A DNA stretch of 64,000 bases from Chionoecetes opilio (GCA_016584305.1 JACEEZ010010078.1:145001-209000), one strand, 5' to 3'; shown: positions 21,142-32,922, numbered from the stretch's first letter. Numbers and translations: made by a program. Notes: generated by a model from the letters alone, not told the origin.

Positions 21142-24100
21142 TAGGGTGGTCCACATTTACAGGGTAAAAAAAAAAGTTTGTCGGATTCGTCGGGCCGGGT
21201 CGGAATTCTTGTCGATACTATGGCACAAGGTTCTGTGCAAAATTTCATTCCGATCGGATGATATTGTCCCGTCCCGCAGTGCGGCCAAAGTTTTCACTAT
21301 TTAACAAAATTTTGGGAAAAATAGGTGAACTGAGATAGGGATTAGGGAATCAAAATTTAGTACCTTCTACTCATAATTGTGTTTGTGTTAATGCTTTTTC
21401 ATCTTTACAGTGCAATTAAAAGTGATTTAAGCAAGGACTGCATTAGTCATACAGAGCTGGACTGACACTGCCCACCACAACTGGCCAGTGGCCCAGTTAC
21501 CCTTCAGCGCTTGTGGTGTGAGGGTGTGTGACGCTCCGCCTCCCAACTTGTGGGCCGCGTTAGTCGTTGTTGTGCCTGCGTTCGGGATGGCCGCTGCACA
21601 CTGCAGCACGTTCACGCTCAGCCACCGAAGTGTGGCTTCTTGGGCAGCCCGAACCGAACCCCTGCTGGGGAAACAGCTTCCCAAGAACGGGCAAGTGCTA
21701 CGGCGCTTCTTCCACTTCGTCCGTGTGCAGCGGAAGTCGGTGGAAAGAAGCGGCTTCCCTCGTCACCGCGGAGGTGGCGGTGGTGTGGGAGAAAGCACGG
21801 ATCCCCACGCAGAAGAAGAGCCGCTGTGTGGAGAGGATCCTCCGGCTGTACGCATCATGGCAGAACTTGGATCGGTCCAAGAAGCGGAGCGCTGAAGTAA
21901 GACAAATCAACAGTTGAACTAATTGAATTAGTTCGCAGAATACCCTAATATAATATATTATTTTGCCCTAATTGCCATGACATTTAACCGTGACCTGTCT
22001 GCCATGCTGGGCGCTGGCTAGGCTGGATGTTGCCCGAACGATACTCTGGAATAGTATACCTGAAATTATCAGAAGCTGCGAGTCATTACCTTCATTCAAA
22101 AAACAACTGAAATTTCACCTCATAAACAATTACTAATTACCTCATCCACAATGGACTGGGGGACCGCTAGTCCGTCCGTCCGACCTATACGTAAACTTAA
22201 AACTTTAACTTCTATGTAGATACGACGGAGTTGGTAATATAAGTATGTCTTCCAGTTATTAGTAATTTATTTAATTTTTTTTTTTTGCATTGCACAGAAA
22301 TTTATAGATGTCATCCGAATGTATATGGTGTGTGTATTGGCGTTATATTAATTGTACTATAAATTCTATATTAACATTGATGTAAAATATTATTTCCAAT
22401 AAGTCACTGTCTAAACCTTTCACATACGTAACTTTTATCGTCACAAATTATAATATATTTTGTTTTTGTTTTTGTGTACTCTAATAAATGAACTAAGTTA
22501 GGTTAGGAAAACTTTATTTAGGTTGTGGTAATAAATTGTTTAAACGATCACCTACAGACGAGCTAATCTCTTTCAGTTGACGTCGAGAATCGCCGGAGTT
22601 TCTCACTGGCGCTGATGACGCTTTTCGACATCGGGCACGCGGACGCCTTCGACCTCATCACGGTGGACGAGGATCGGCAGTTCCTGCTGGGCCAGCGCTG
22701 CCCGGATGGACCCCGTTGCATCATGCAAGGAGTCGACCAATCCCTTGGCCGACAGAGAGCGACGGCGTCTGGAGCGCGGCGTGCTAAAGCGGTCGAGCTC
22801 ACCGGAGCATGCCACGACTGCCACGCGCAGCTCATCGGGCTTGGGTGCAGGCGACGAAGAAGAGAACGGTGGTGACGACGGACGGGACGCGGACTTCGTT
22901 CCGAGCGCAGGAATATCCGCTCAATCGGCCTTGTCCCCCAAGCGTCGCCGCACGCCGATCATGACGCCGGCTGTCGCCGCTGCGTTGGACCGCACAAGGA
23001 TTCGGACCGCCACCGCAGTTCATCTTTTCACCGCTGTCCACGGCGCCGACGCCACTCCCGCTCGCAGCACCGTGCGGCGCCACCGGAGGACGCGCGGGAG
23101 AAGATGGCTAAGGAGATCAAGGCGGAGATGACCGTGAATGTGCCGGCGGTGCCGCTCATCATACATTGGGACGGAAAACTTGTCGAGGGGATGGCCGGTG
23201 AGGGAATCGCGGAGCGATTGCCCATCCTGGTGTCCGGTGACGGCATCCAGAAGCTGTTGATGGTGCCGAAACTCGCGGCGGGGACGGGCGTGCTGACCGG
23301 GCAGGCGGTCTACGACGCTGCGAAGGAGTGGGACCTCGTCGACAACATCATCGGCATGTGCTTCGACACAACAGTCAGCAATACCGGACTCAAGGAGGGC
23401 GCGTGCGTCCACATAATGAAGCACGTCAAACGGAATCTGCTCCACTTCGCTTGCCGGCACCACGTGCTCAGCTAGTGGTGGGCGCAGCATTCACCGTCTG
23501 CTTCGGCCCGTCTTCCGGCCCCGAGATCCAGCTGTTCAAGCGGTTTGTGAAGTGGTGGCCGCTCGCGAACCAGGCGTCGTCCAAACCGCTCGACGACCCC
23601 GTCGACGGCGCCGACAAGATCATCGCCACCTGCCACACGTTACTGAAGGAGAAGCAGCCGCGCGACGACTACCGCGAGATGGTGCAGCTCACCATCATCG
23701 TGTTGGGCGGTGAGGTTGAGGCGAACATCCGGAAGCCGGGCGCCTACCACCGTGCTCGATGGATGGCAAAGGTGATCTACACTCTCAAGATCACCCTCTT
23801 CCGCGAGGAGTTTGCGCTCACCAAGCACGAGAAGAGGGAGCTGATCCGGTTCACGACGTTTATCGTCACAACGTACGTGGAACCGTGGATGTCCGCCGCC
23901 CACTGCTCGACCTCGGCCCCGGCAACGGACCTCGCCCTCCTCAAAGCCCTCGTCGCCTATCGCGACAAGGAGATCGGGCGGGCATCGGGCAAGGTGATGG
24001 CCCGGCACATTTGGTACGTCTCCGAGGAGCTCGTCGGCCTCTCCTCTTCGACGAGGCGACGGTGGTCGAGGAGAAGCGGGCCATCGTCAGCGCCATGCAG

Positions 24101-24666
24101 CAGCGGCTGGGGGAGAAGAACCCGCCTCGCTGCGCCGACGTCGCCCTCGACGCAGTGGAGCAGCGCTCCCTGGCGTCGTTTGCGACGACCAACTCTGTCG
24201 GCCTCGTCACCGCCCTCGGGGCCGGTCACGATTTCCTCAACGTCGATCCGGCCGAGTGGTCGGGGAGGGACGACTACACCACGGCTCGTCGGCGCGCCCG
24301 TCACCTACGGGTGGTGAACGACTTTGCGGAGAGGGGCGTCGCCCTCATCAGCGCGTTCTGCGGCGCCATCACGCGCGACGAGGAACAGCGACAGCACCTT
24401 CTGCAGGTCGTGGAGCGCCACCGGGCGTTGTACCCGTGCGCGAAATAGGTATAGGATGGCGCGCACGGTGGATTTCGTTTTTTTGATCATCGTCACCAGT
24501 GTAGACTCGTAGAGGTTTAATAGTGGAAACTTCGGCCGCTCTGCGGGACGGTATAAAGTTATCCGATCGGAATAAAATTTTGCACACATCCTTGTATCAT
24601 TGTATCGACAAGAATTCCGACCCGGCCCAACGAATCCGAAAAAAAAATTCAAAGTGGACCACCCTA
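21142..24666 (+). mobile_element. hAT-like element with ~150-bp TIRs and 8-bp target duplication
   Basis: Ends TAGGGTGGTCCAC and GTGGACCACCCTA are followed inward by about 150 bp of imperfect inverted repeat (shared: 'gggccgggtcggaattcttg', 'attccgatcggat'). GTGGTCGT is duplicated at 21134-21141 and 24667-24674. Removing the element and one duplicate joins the two halves of Tigger exon 2 in frame (ARSIYDH-LAEKEPSG), so the boundaries are exact. The coding part is much more GC-rich than the flanks. Confidence 0.93.
21600..24448 (+). pseudogene. hAT-like transposase of an expanded 'uncharacterized' family (several frame breaks)
   Basis: Order of parts: PKNGQVLRRFFHFV and AVVWEKARIPTQKK (first exon, donor near 21898 at GTAAGA); an acceptor ctctttcag at about 22579; then LFDIGHADAFDLITVDEDRQ; a basic PKRRRTPIMTPAVAAALDRT; STVRRHRR; VPLIIHWDGKLVEG; IGMCFDTTVSNTGLKEGACV; LLHFACRHHVL; YREMVQLTIIVLGG; GAYHRARWMAKVIYTLK; ARHIWYVSEELVGL; stop near 24448. 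MCFDTT...CRHHVL resembles the catalytic Asp and C-x-x-H segment of hAT transposases. Frames shift at about 21744, 22760, 23090, 23473 and 24040, so the copy is dead or the assembly has indels. Family identity is from memory; the hAT assignment is an inference from the 8-bp duplication and this motif. Confidence 0.75.
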
Positions 24667-24674
24667 GTGGTCGT

Positions 24675-24751
24675 AGATGCTCCTCGCCTTTTCCCTGATG
24701 GCTACGCCGTCCACGTTGCTCTTCCGCTGGTCCACTTGCTCTGATATCCAC
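24675..24751 (-). pseudogene. Tigger transposase, exon 2, upstream half
   Basis: The acceptor 'cataacag' precedes GTGGATATCAGAG. The frame reads WISEQVDQRKSNVDGVAI, then REKARSIYDH, and is cut by the hAT element. It joins exon 1 in frame (EKILNR-WISEQ). Confidence 0.9.
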
Positions 24752-24809
24752 CTGTTATGCGTAAATGACAAGAAAAAAACAATGCGTAAATACAATGGTA
24801 CTGTACAAC

Positions 24810-25093
24810 GGTATGCCTCAACACACACACACATGCATGCATGCTAACACACCTGCACGTAGCACCACACACACACACACACACACACGCCTCAACACAG
24901 CCCACACCACCGCAGCACCTGTTAACACACCTGCACGTAGCACGACACACACACACACACACACATGCCTCAACACAGCCCACACCACCGCAGCACCTGT
25001 TAACACACCTGCACGTAGCACAACACACACACACACATGCCTCAACACAGCCCACACCACCGCAGCACCTGTTAACACACCTGCACATAGCAC

Positions 25094-25133
<40 letters not shown>
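24810..25133. repeat. CA-rich minisatellite in Tigger intron 1
   Basis: A unit of about 70-90 bp ('gcctcaacacagcccacacc', 'gcagcacctgttaacacacc', 'tgcacgtagcac', then (CA)n) is repeated about four times, with (CA)n of different length in each copy. The last CA run (25094-25133) is the longest. Confidence 0.92.
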
Positions 25134-25136
<3 letters not shown>

Positions 25137-25304
25137 AGTAATATACGTAGTAACATAGGGTAAATAAACATACTTTATTCATATGAATAATAATTAACTC
25201 CCCTGTAACACCCTTACACACCACCCGAGCACCTGTTAGCACACCACATGTAGCAACACACACAATAACATAAACTTTATTTATATGAAAAATCATTAAC
25301 TCAC

Positions 25305-25591
25305 CTGTTCAGTATTTTCTCCATCTTCTCTAGCAGCGGGTCACGTCGGCTCACAGAAGCCACCTTGCTAGAGACATCAGCACTCTCTCGCACGCTTTGT
25401 CTTATTTTTTCACGGGTCTTCCAGATGGTACGAACAGTGGCCTCATGCAGGCCAAACTTCTTGCCCGTAGCAGACCAGCCTAGGCCACTATCAATCACAG
25501 CAAGCACATCCATCTTCTCCGCTAGGGACAACACTTTCCTCTTCTTCTCGCTTGACCCTGGAGTAGGTGGAGCCGAACGCTTGGAAGACAT
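25305..25591 (-). CDS. Tigger transposase, exon 1 (N-terminal HTH)
   Basis: Starts MSSKRSAPPTPGSSEKKRKV, with a basic KKRK stretch that could serve as a nuclear signal. A psq/CENP-B-like helix-turn-helix follows: SLAEKMDVLAVIDSG, KKFGLHEATVRTIWK. The donor aacag|gtgagt gives in-frame joining to exon 2. I chose the ATG at 25591 over upstream in-frame codons because the preceding residues are a hydrophobic leader unlike the family. Confidence 0.9.
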
Positions 25592-25861
25592 GGCCAGCAG
25601 GAGCAGCACGACGTGAGGCAACAGCAGCACGAGCAAGAGAGAGAAAGACTACGTGTAGCAGCTCTGGCGGCCCAGGCTGAGCGTGCCCAGGCTGTCCCCG
25701 GCAAAATGGCCGCCGACAGCATCGACAACATCCGCCGGGAAATTCAAATTCGTGTTATCGCGAGTAAAACTCGTGTTCGGCAAGTCATGGGATATTTTAC
25801 CTACTCGTGTAAGTGCGAGTTTCGTGCAGGGCGAACTCGTGTTCGGCGGGGTCCGACAGTA

Positions 25862-26400
25862 CACTGTACCCTGAAAATGCCCCGAGCCCCTGTCCACCCA
25901 GCAGTGAATGGGTACTGGATGTTAGCCGGGGGTTTGTGACACGCCTCCCGGGGTGGTGGCTTCGGCTTACACTAGAGGAGAGGAGAGGAGGAGGAGGGAG
26001 AGGAGGAGGAGGAAGAGGAGGAGATGAGAGGACCTAGTACGAAGCGATACTTGATCTTGATCTTGATATTACAGGTGGCCTATTCTTCATAAGCCAGGCC
26101 TTTGAACTGGCTGCTCCTGTAGAGAAAAACACAAACAAAAGGAAAAAAACTAAACAAAACTACATACAAGCTATACAAAGCCTAATATAATACTATATTA
26201 AGCAGTAGAGGTCACAAGAAGAAGAAAAAGAAACCTACTGAGAAAAATTGGTAGAATTTACGAGAAAATCTGTTAATTTGTATTTATTTTTTCTTAGAAA
26301 TTTCTTTCCAAAATCAGAGTAAGTCTTCCAAGATAAGCATTTTATAAGTTATAAGACGTAAAATACGGCTATACGAGGTATTAGAGAGGCAGGTCTGGCA
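25862..26400 (-). repeat. Reverse copy of the internal segment of the CACTACCC elements
   Basis: 'ctgaaaatgccccgagcccc', 'gtgaatgggtactgga', 'tggtggcttcggc', 'tgctcctgtagagaaaaaca' are the inverse of phrases at 9110-9550 and 32110-32590. It sits inside element F. A GA/GGA tract interrupts it at 25975-26032. Confidence 0.7.
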
Positions 26401-26904
26401 ACCTGTAGTTCGTACAAGTCTAGCGTCGGCTGCTCCAAGATGTAAACAAAGACGCCAGTACTGGTGGCATGAGGACGATCATACGCGACTCTACGTTTCC
26501 TACCAAGAGATGCCGGTATCAGGCATCAATTGGTAGCAAAATACCAAAAGATGCTGGAAAAAGTGACCGTGTGACATGGCAAAGCACTGGAATACAGAGC
26601 AAGGTCGGGAACCAGCGCGCAGGCTGACAGTTATGCGACTGAGGATATGCCGAGGGTAAGCAAAGAGATTCAGTTATAAACACGGCAATATGCCGATACA
26701 TTATTTTTTGCCGACTTTCTGTATACATGTTCAAACAAGAGGTTGTGAGGGCATGATATGCCGAGTGAAAACCAATAGATGCAGTTATAACTCGGCAACA
26801 TGCCGAGATACATAATTTTTTGCCGAATGTCTTAGCCTTGCCGAGTTATATCAAATTCCGAGCTATACAATGCAGAGTTATAAGGGTTTTAGTATATATA
26901 TATA

Positions 26905-27907
26905 CACTGGTACCTTGACTTACGAGTGCACCAACTTACGAGTTTCCGAGTTACGAACAGTCGCTCGGTCGATTTTTTGCTTTGAGTTGCGAGCCAAAAT
27001 CAGAGTTACGAGCGAGCTTCAGATACGCCGCTGCTAGTTGGCGCAGCGAACGCCACAACATCTGCCGAGGAGCACTCCCAGGAACTGACGACGGAGGAGT
27101 TATAGGAGTTAGAGACGCAGCAGCATACGAAGGTTTTGCAGGAAATTGGTACTCCGGAGGAGCCAGAGGCGGAGGAGGTTATCTCTACAAGTGAGATAAA
27201 GGAAATGTTGGGCATGTGGGAGAGACTTTCAGAGTTTATTGAAAGGAAACGCCCAGAAAAAGTTGCAACTGGTCGTGCGTCTGCGCTATATAATGACATT
27301 TGCCTAACTCATTTCCGAAACATTCTGAAAGGGAGGATAAAACAAACCTCCTTGGACAGGTTTTTATTGAAACGCCCTGTAGATGAAAGTGAGGAAAGCG
27401 TGGCAAAAAGGACAAAATTCAGTGAAGAAGATTAAATTAAGCGAAAGTAGAGAAAAAAAAAGAAAAAAAATCAGCAATTAAGTTCAGCGATAAAGTGTAG
27501 CATTAAGAGTGCAGCGAGTAAGTTAAGTTAAGAGATTAAGCGATAGAGTTTATGACGAACGAAAGCGACTGAAAAAGCACAAAACTAACTCCTCCAATCT
27601 CCTCCACCTCCGCCAGCATCTTCCGTTAGCCCAAGTCATCTGATCTCCAAGGTAAATACACTTTATAAAACCAGTTTATTTCTTTACATTTTCTTTTATT
27701 ATGTTTTTATACAATATTTGTCATTTATAAATACATTTTTCTTATTTAAAAAGACGTAACAAAAAATTGGGGTGGTTTTTTTGGGGCTGGAACGGATTAA
27801 CGGTATTTCAATTAATTTTAATGGGGAAAATTGATTTGATATACGAGCAAATTGAGTTACGAACTCGATCAATGAACGAATTAAACTCGTGAGCCAAGGT
27901 ACCACTG
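26905..27907 (+). mobile_element. Tigger-like element (CACTGGTACCTTG), internally deleted
   Basis: Left CACTGGTACCTTGACTTACG and right (RC) CAGTGGTACCTTGGCTCACG, flanked by TA. Subterminal 'gagttacgaac' motifs are shared by both ends. It retains only the transposase C-terminus and lacks the DDE core. Confidence 0.88.
27040..27435 (+). pseudogene. Tigger transposase C-terminal remnant
   Basis: The frame reads AEEHSQELTTEEL, a TAG stop, then ELETQQHTKVLQEI, SEIKEMLGMWERLSEFIE, RASALYNDICLTHFRNILK and QTSLDRFLLKRP to a stop at 27433-27435. This order matches the conserved C-terminal tail of Tigger transposases after the DDE domain (SQELTxEDL ... QxSLDRFF). The N-terminal and catalytic parts are deleted. 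Confidence 0.85.
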
Positions 27908-27921
27908 TATATATATATATA

Positions 27922-28667
<746 letters not shown>

Positions 28668-28740
28668 TAAAACCCTTATAACTCGGCACTGTATAACTCG
28701 GAATTTGATATAACTCGGCATGGCATAGACAAAGTTTTTT

Positions 28741-29100
28741 TAAGTTTTTTTTTTAATTTTTTTATTTTAACACCTATGCCTATAGCGTGTGTAGGCAGTG
28801 AGCTCCAGGGCTGGGATGGTAGGCCCTGGAGGCTCACTCGAGGGCTGTGATGGTTGGCCCTCGCCCGTGGTGGCACAGGCAGGATTGTTAGTGACGCCTG
28901 TGATTAGAGGCTCATGCCGCCCCCTGTTCTCCCATGCACTCACAGTCGAAGGTGGAGTTAATGGACAGGGCATGTGGGTGTTCTTAGGCCACTCGACGGT
29001 GCAGAAATATTTCAAGTGGATTTATGGGTCTCACTCGGGATCGAACTCGGGTCTTCGAGAACGCCACTCGGTGACGCTAACCACTCTGCTACCGCCTCCC
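28741..29100 (-). mobile_element. tRNA-derived SINE, copy 3 (compact)
   Basis: Full-length without the extra 90 bp. On the minus strand: GGGAGGCGGTAGCAGAGTGG head (ends at 29100), B-box GAGTTCGATCC, body, and a T-rich (poly-A) tail at 28734-28770. Confidence 0.88.
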
Positions 29101-29239
29101 CTAAACTGCATGTCTTGGTTTTCACTCAGCATATCATGCCCTCACAACCTTTTGTGTGAACATGTAAACAGAAAGTCGGCAAAAAATAATGTATCTCGGC
29201 ATATTGATGTTATAACTGCATCTCTTTGCTTACACTCGG

Positions 29240-29356
29240 CATATCCTCAGTCGCATAAAGTCGTGTTTTTGTCCTTTTGACCCTTTCCTGCAGGCTCAGG
29301 CTCTTCAATTTCATTCCCTTCCTGCTGGAGACACCCTTGCGTAATGGAGCTGACAT
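29240..29356 (-). pseudogene. Tigger transposase 5' exon fragment, reverse copy
   Basis: MSAPLRKGVSSRKGMKLKSL, then SLQERVK, after which it diverges. It is the inverted twin of the fragment at 29779. The starting ATG is at 29356. Confidence 0.75.
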
Positions 29357-29778
29357 CTTGAAATACAGTACTGTATGATGTAATCCCAAAACACGTAAAA
29401 TAGGTGGCAAAGTAAAGCAAAGGTCGGGAACCAGCGTGTAGGCTGTCAGCTGCTGAGCCGTGTTTATGTCGTCCAAGCACCATCTTGGATACGAATTCCG
29501 ATTTTTGTCGAAATTTAAAAAGGATTGGTTTCTGCCTCCAAAACATAACAAGCTTGGTAGGATCCGAAATAATAATCAATGCAAAACATTGCAAACAATA
29601 TCACAAAGTAGTATAGCACATATTTCAGCAAGTGTTATTGGATTGGGATTCGTAATCCAAGACGGTGCTTGGACGACAAAAACACGGCTCAGCCTACGCG
29701 CTGGTACCCGACCTTTGCTTTACTTTGCCACCTATTTTACGTGTTTTGGGATTACATCATACAGTACTGTATATCAAG

Positions 29779-29947
29779 ATGTCAGCTCCATCACACAAGG
29801 GTGTCTCCAGCAGGAAGGGAATTAAATTGAAGAGCCTGAGCCTGCAGGAAAAGGTGAAAGTGCTGGCAAGGATGGATGCAGGTGCGTCCATGCGTGCTAT
29901 TTGTGCTGAGTTTGATATCAAATCCAGCACATTCTACCAGTTCACTG
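29779..29947 (+). pseudogene. Tigger transposase 5' exon fragment, forward copy
   Basis: MSAPSHKGVSSRKGIKLKSL, then LQEKVKVLARMDAGASMRAI and CAEFDIKSSTFYQFTG, an N-terminal helix-turn-helix of the pogo/Tigger group. It ends at a good splice donor (cactg|gtaagt). The rest of the transposase is missing. Confidence 0.8.
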
Positions 29948-29980
29948 GTAAGTGTAGTTTTTATGCTTTTACAGTACTGT

Positions 29981-30012
<32 letters not shown>

Positions 30013-30109
30013 ACCCATATCAGAGGAGGACATTGCATAACTCGGCACATTGAATAACTCAGCAAGGGCCAGAGCCTCTATCGTGCCGAGTTATAAGGGT
30101 TTTACTGTA

Positions 30110-30250
30110 CACTAAAACCTCGAGTTTCGAACGTCTCCCTTTTCGAACAAACCGGTTCACAAACAGAATTTCAAACTCATAATTGCACTGGTTGCCGTAC
30201 GATAACTCGGTTGCCAAACAAGCTACTCGGCAACTGTGCGCATCAGTCAC
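30110..30250 (+). mobile_element. Left end of another Tigger-type element (probable right end at 34870-34984)
   Basis: 'cactaaaacctcgagtttcg', 'cttttcgaacaaaccggtt' and 'gataactcggttgcc' are typical subterminal motifs of a Tigger family with 'gttttcgaac' repeats. It abuts copy E at TA 30108-30109. The tail 'ggaacggattaatccatttt ... gttagaaaaccgagg' at 34870-34984 looks like the matching right end, with everything between inserted later. Confidence 0.5.
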
Positions 30251-30515
30251 GCCGTGGCCCTCACTTAGTAAACATCCGCTATGAACTGTTCTTTGATTTT
30301 GACAATTTTTCTTGTGTTGTGCATTATTTCGGTATTATTTTACACTTGGACCGAAACCCCCTACCGTAGATAACACTAAAGTCGCCAAGACAATTTTTTT
30401 TTTTATTTACAGATGTGTGGTGGCATTAATACTTACATTTTACAGCCATGATTTCAGGAAGGTTAGAAGGGGCTATCTGGAGTCTGTGTCATTTTGTGTC
30501 TTCATCTGTGTCATA

Positions 30516-30551
30516 TCTATATTAATAAAAGCGAAAGTGTGTGTGTATGTC

Positions 30552-30607
<56 letters not shown>

Positions 30608-30612
30608 GTGTG

Positions 30613-30646
<34 letters not shown>

Positions 30647-31291
30647 TGTGTGTGTGTGTGTGGTATAGGTTCCGCCCCCCTTGGCGGAATCCTATCATAT
30701 GGCACATTTTTGGAACCAGGTTGACCAGGGGAAGGTTTTTAAGCCCACTTATGGAATGATCCGATCACTTTTTTTTTTTTTTTTTTTTAGTAGCCTATTA
30801 GCGAGAATTGTGAAGAAAAAAAGTGGGTTGCGAGAATTGAGGAAACCTTGATGTAGGGTGATGGGTAATGGATGAGTGAATGGGTGGGGTGATGGATAAT
30901 GGGTGTGGGGTGATGGGTGAGTGAATGGGTGGGGGGTGATGGGTGAGGGAATAGATGGGGGGTGATGGGTAATGGGTGAGTGAATGGGTGTGTGGTGATG
31001 GGTAATGGGTGGGGGGTGATGGGTAATGGGTGAGTGAATGGGTGGGGGTGATGGGTAATGGGTGAGTGAATGGGTTGGGGGTGATGTGAATGGGTTGGCG
31101 TTAATACATACATTTCTACATCCATGATTTCAGGAAAGTTAGAAGGGGCTATCTGGAGTCTCTAGATAGCCGGGAGACTGTGTTTGGTGGGCCGAAGGCC
31201 CACCAAACACAGGTGGAGGCCCGAGGGCCCACCAACAGCCCTCCGCAGGAGCTAGCCAAAAAGTCCGCCAGGAGGGCGGCTTTGCGGCTAG
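30516..31291 (+). mobile_element. Non-autonomous Helitron, copy 2 (both ends intact)
   Basis: Starts TCTATATTAATAAAAGCG after an A and ends with hairpin CCGCCAGGAGGGCGG, then CTTTGCGGCTAG before a T. These are the 5'-TC, 3' hairpin, CTAG and A/T target of Helitrons, which move by rolling-circle replication. Near the 5' end is a long (GT)n tract. The interior carries the inverse of the minisatellite seen in copy 1 (30850-31100). There is no protein, so it depends on a partner elsewhere. A further interior piece ('gatttcaggaaggttagaag') lies just upstream at 30450-30490. Confidence 0.88.
30537..30662. repeat. (GT)n microsatellite in Helitron 5' region
   Basis: Imperfect GT run of about 125 bp. 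In copy 1 the equivalent position has a shorter CA/GT run. Confidence 0.93.
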
Positions 31292-31528
31292 TTATGGCTA
31301 TAAATGAACAAATTACAAATATATCACCAGAGTGGCGACCAACACTAAGGTATGTTCTGAGTGTCCTACCGCCATCGTTGTCGTCGCCCGAAAAAAAAAA
31401 AAACGAGTACACTACCCTCCCGAGTTTCACGCTATGTGAGTTTCGCGATCCTCGAGTTTCGCGCTGAGTCCTAAATTCTTACCATCCCGACTTTCGCGCA
31501 TTATATCCCCGAGTTTCGCGGTTTTTTT

Positions 31529-31530
31529 TG

Positions 31531-31602
<72 letters not shown>

Positions 31603-32013
31603 CTACAGCGCCGTTAGGCAGTGACCTCCAGGAGTGGGATGGTAGGCCCTGGAGGTTAACTTGAGGGCTGTGATGGTTGGCCCTTGCCCATGGTGGTGCA
31701 GACAGAATTTCTATAGTGACGCCTGTGATTAGAGGCTCATGCCGCCCCCCCTGTGTCCTCAGATGCACTCGCAATCAAAGGTAGAGTTAATGGGCAGCGT
31801 GTGGGTGTTCTTAGGCCACTCAACAGTGCAGAGAAAGATTTTAAGTGGATTTTACAGCCCTCATCAAGGATCGAACTCGGATCACCGAGAACGCCACTCG
31901 GAGACTTCTTCTTCTTGTGACCTTTTCTGCTTAGTATCACTTTGTAGGGTCTGTCAAGCTCGTGCTTGAGCTTGACAAATATCTTGACGCTAACCGCTCT
32001 GCTACCGCCTCCC
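31529..32013 (-). mobile_element. tRNA-derived SINE, copy 4
   Basis: The same layout as copy 1, including the extra segment with 'ctgtcaagctcgtgcttgag' between the A and B boxes, and a (GT)n tail (31531-31601). Confidence 0.85.
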
Positions 32014-32639
32014 ATAAGAGACGTACGGGACACGTCTTCCTTCCTTCCTGCTTAGTATAGTATTATAATAGGCTTAGTATAGCTTGTAGTTTTGCTTTGT
32101 TTCTTTCCATTTGTTTGTGTTTTTCTCTACAGGAGCAGCCGGTGTCGCATAAGATAGGTAACACCTCAAAATAAGTAGCACCTTACCTTACACCCCCGCC
32201 GTTCCTTACTATTTACCACAAAATACTCCTTTATAAGTGATTAACCATGACGTGTGTGGTACTGTGGTTTCTGGAGGTACTGGAGGAGACAGGAGAGAAG
32301 AGAGGAAGGCATTGTGACAGTGTTATTGCCTGTGACAGTGTTATTGCTGTATAACACTGTCACACAACCATCAGCTGACAAGATATGTGTCAAGCTCACT
32401 CACTCAGACCAAAACAGCATCCGCTGAGTGACTCCCAACTCAAGCTCAATCTCAAGCTTCTCTTCTCCCTCCTCTTCTCTACGTAGTGTTGGCCGAAGCC
32501 ACCACCCCGGGAGGCGGGTCACGAACCCTAGGCTAACACCCAGTACCCATTCACTGCTGGGTGGACAGGGGCTTGGGGCATTTTCAGGATATTTTTTGGG
32601 GGAAAAAGTGAGTTATAAGCTGTAAAATACGGTAGGTAC

Positions 32640-32915
32640 ACAGCCCTCAAGTTAACCTCCAGGGCCTACCATCCCAACCCTGGTGGTCACTGCCTAACGG
32701 CGCTGTAGGCACGCGCACACACACACACACACTTTGGTGTGTTTTAGAGGCATGAGCCTCTAATCACAGGCGTCACTATAAGAATCCTGCCTGCGCCACC
32801 ACGGGCGAGGACCAACCATCAGAGCCCTCTAGTGAACCTCCAGAGCCTACCATCCCAGCCCTGGGTCACCACAGCCTACAGGCGCTATAGGCACAAAAAA
32901 AAAAAAAAAAAAAAA
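32640..32915 (+). mobile_element. Two SINE 3' ends in tandem, plus strand
   Basis: The first runs from 'ctcaagttaacctccagggc' to (CA)n at 32735. The second starts with 'gaggcatgagcctctaatca' at 32747, runs through 'cctacaggcgctataggcac', and ends in a poly-A run at 32897-32919. Confidence 0.75.
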
Positions 32916-32922
32916 AAAAGTA

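Larger units (their letters stand above)
19091..25859 (-). mobile_element. Tigger/pogo transposon with a nested hAT element
   Basis: Left end CTGTCGGACCCCGCCGAACA and the right end (RC) CTGTCGGACCCCGCCGAACA agree for at least 20 bases, with TA on both sides (19089-19090, 25860-25861). Without the 3.5 kb nested insert the element is about 3.2 kb. It encodes a three-exon minus-strand Tigger transposase. The left interior (19180-19320) has repeats of 'aggttacgttcccagacc'. Confidence 0.92.
18975..26892 (-). mobile_element. Non-autonomous Tigger-type element (CAGTAAAACCCTTATAA), copy F with nested inserts
   Basis: The left end CAGTAAAACCCTTATAATTC and the right end (ttataagggtttta) are inverted. 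Subterminal 'ctcggcata' and 'gccgagttat' motifs recur. Compared with the copy at 28665-30107, the left part matches that copy's right end inverted ('gataggggctctgg', 'gttattcaata') and the right part matches its left end inverted ('gaaagtcggcaaaaaataat'). The two are therefore the same family in opposite orientation. Nested inside is the complete Tigger transposon 19091-25859. The last two or three bases of the right end are worn and run into an AT repeat. Confidence 0.75.

Noticed and set aside
22563..24450. Minus-strand open frames in the GC-rich hAT region
   Set aside because: They are shadows caused by high GC; only the plus strand carries family motifs in order.
24280..24460. Horizontal transfer from bacteria to explain the GC-rich block at 22.6-24.4 kb
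   Set aside because: The block is bounded exactly by TIRs and an 8-bp duplication and its proteins match an animal transposase family, so element-specific composition explains it.
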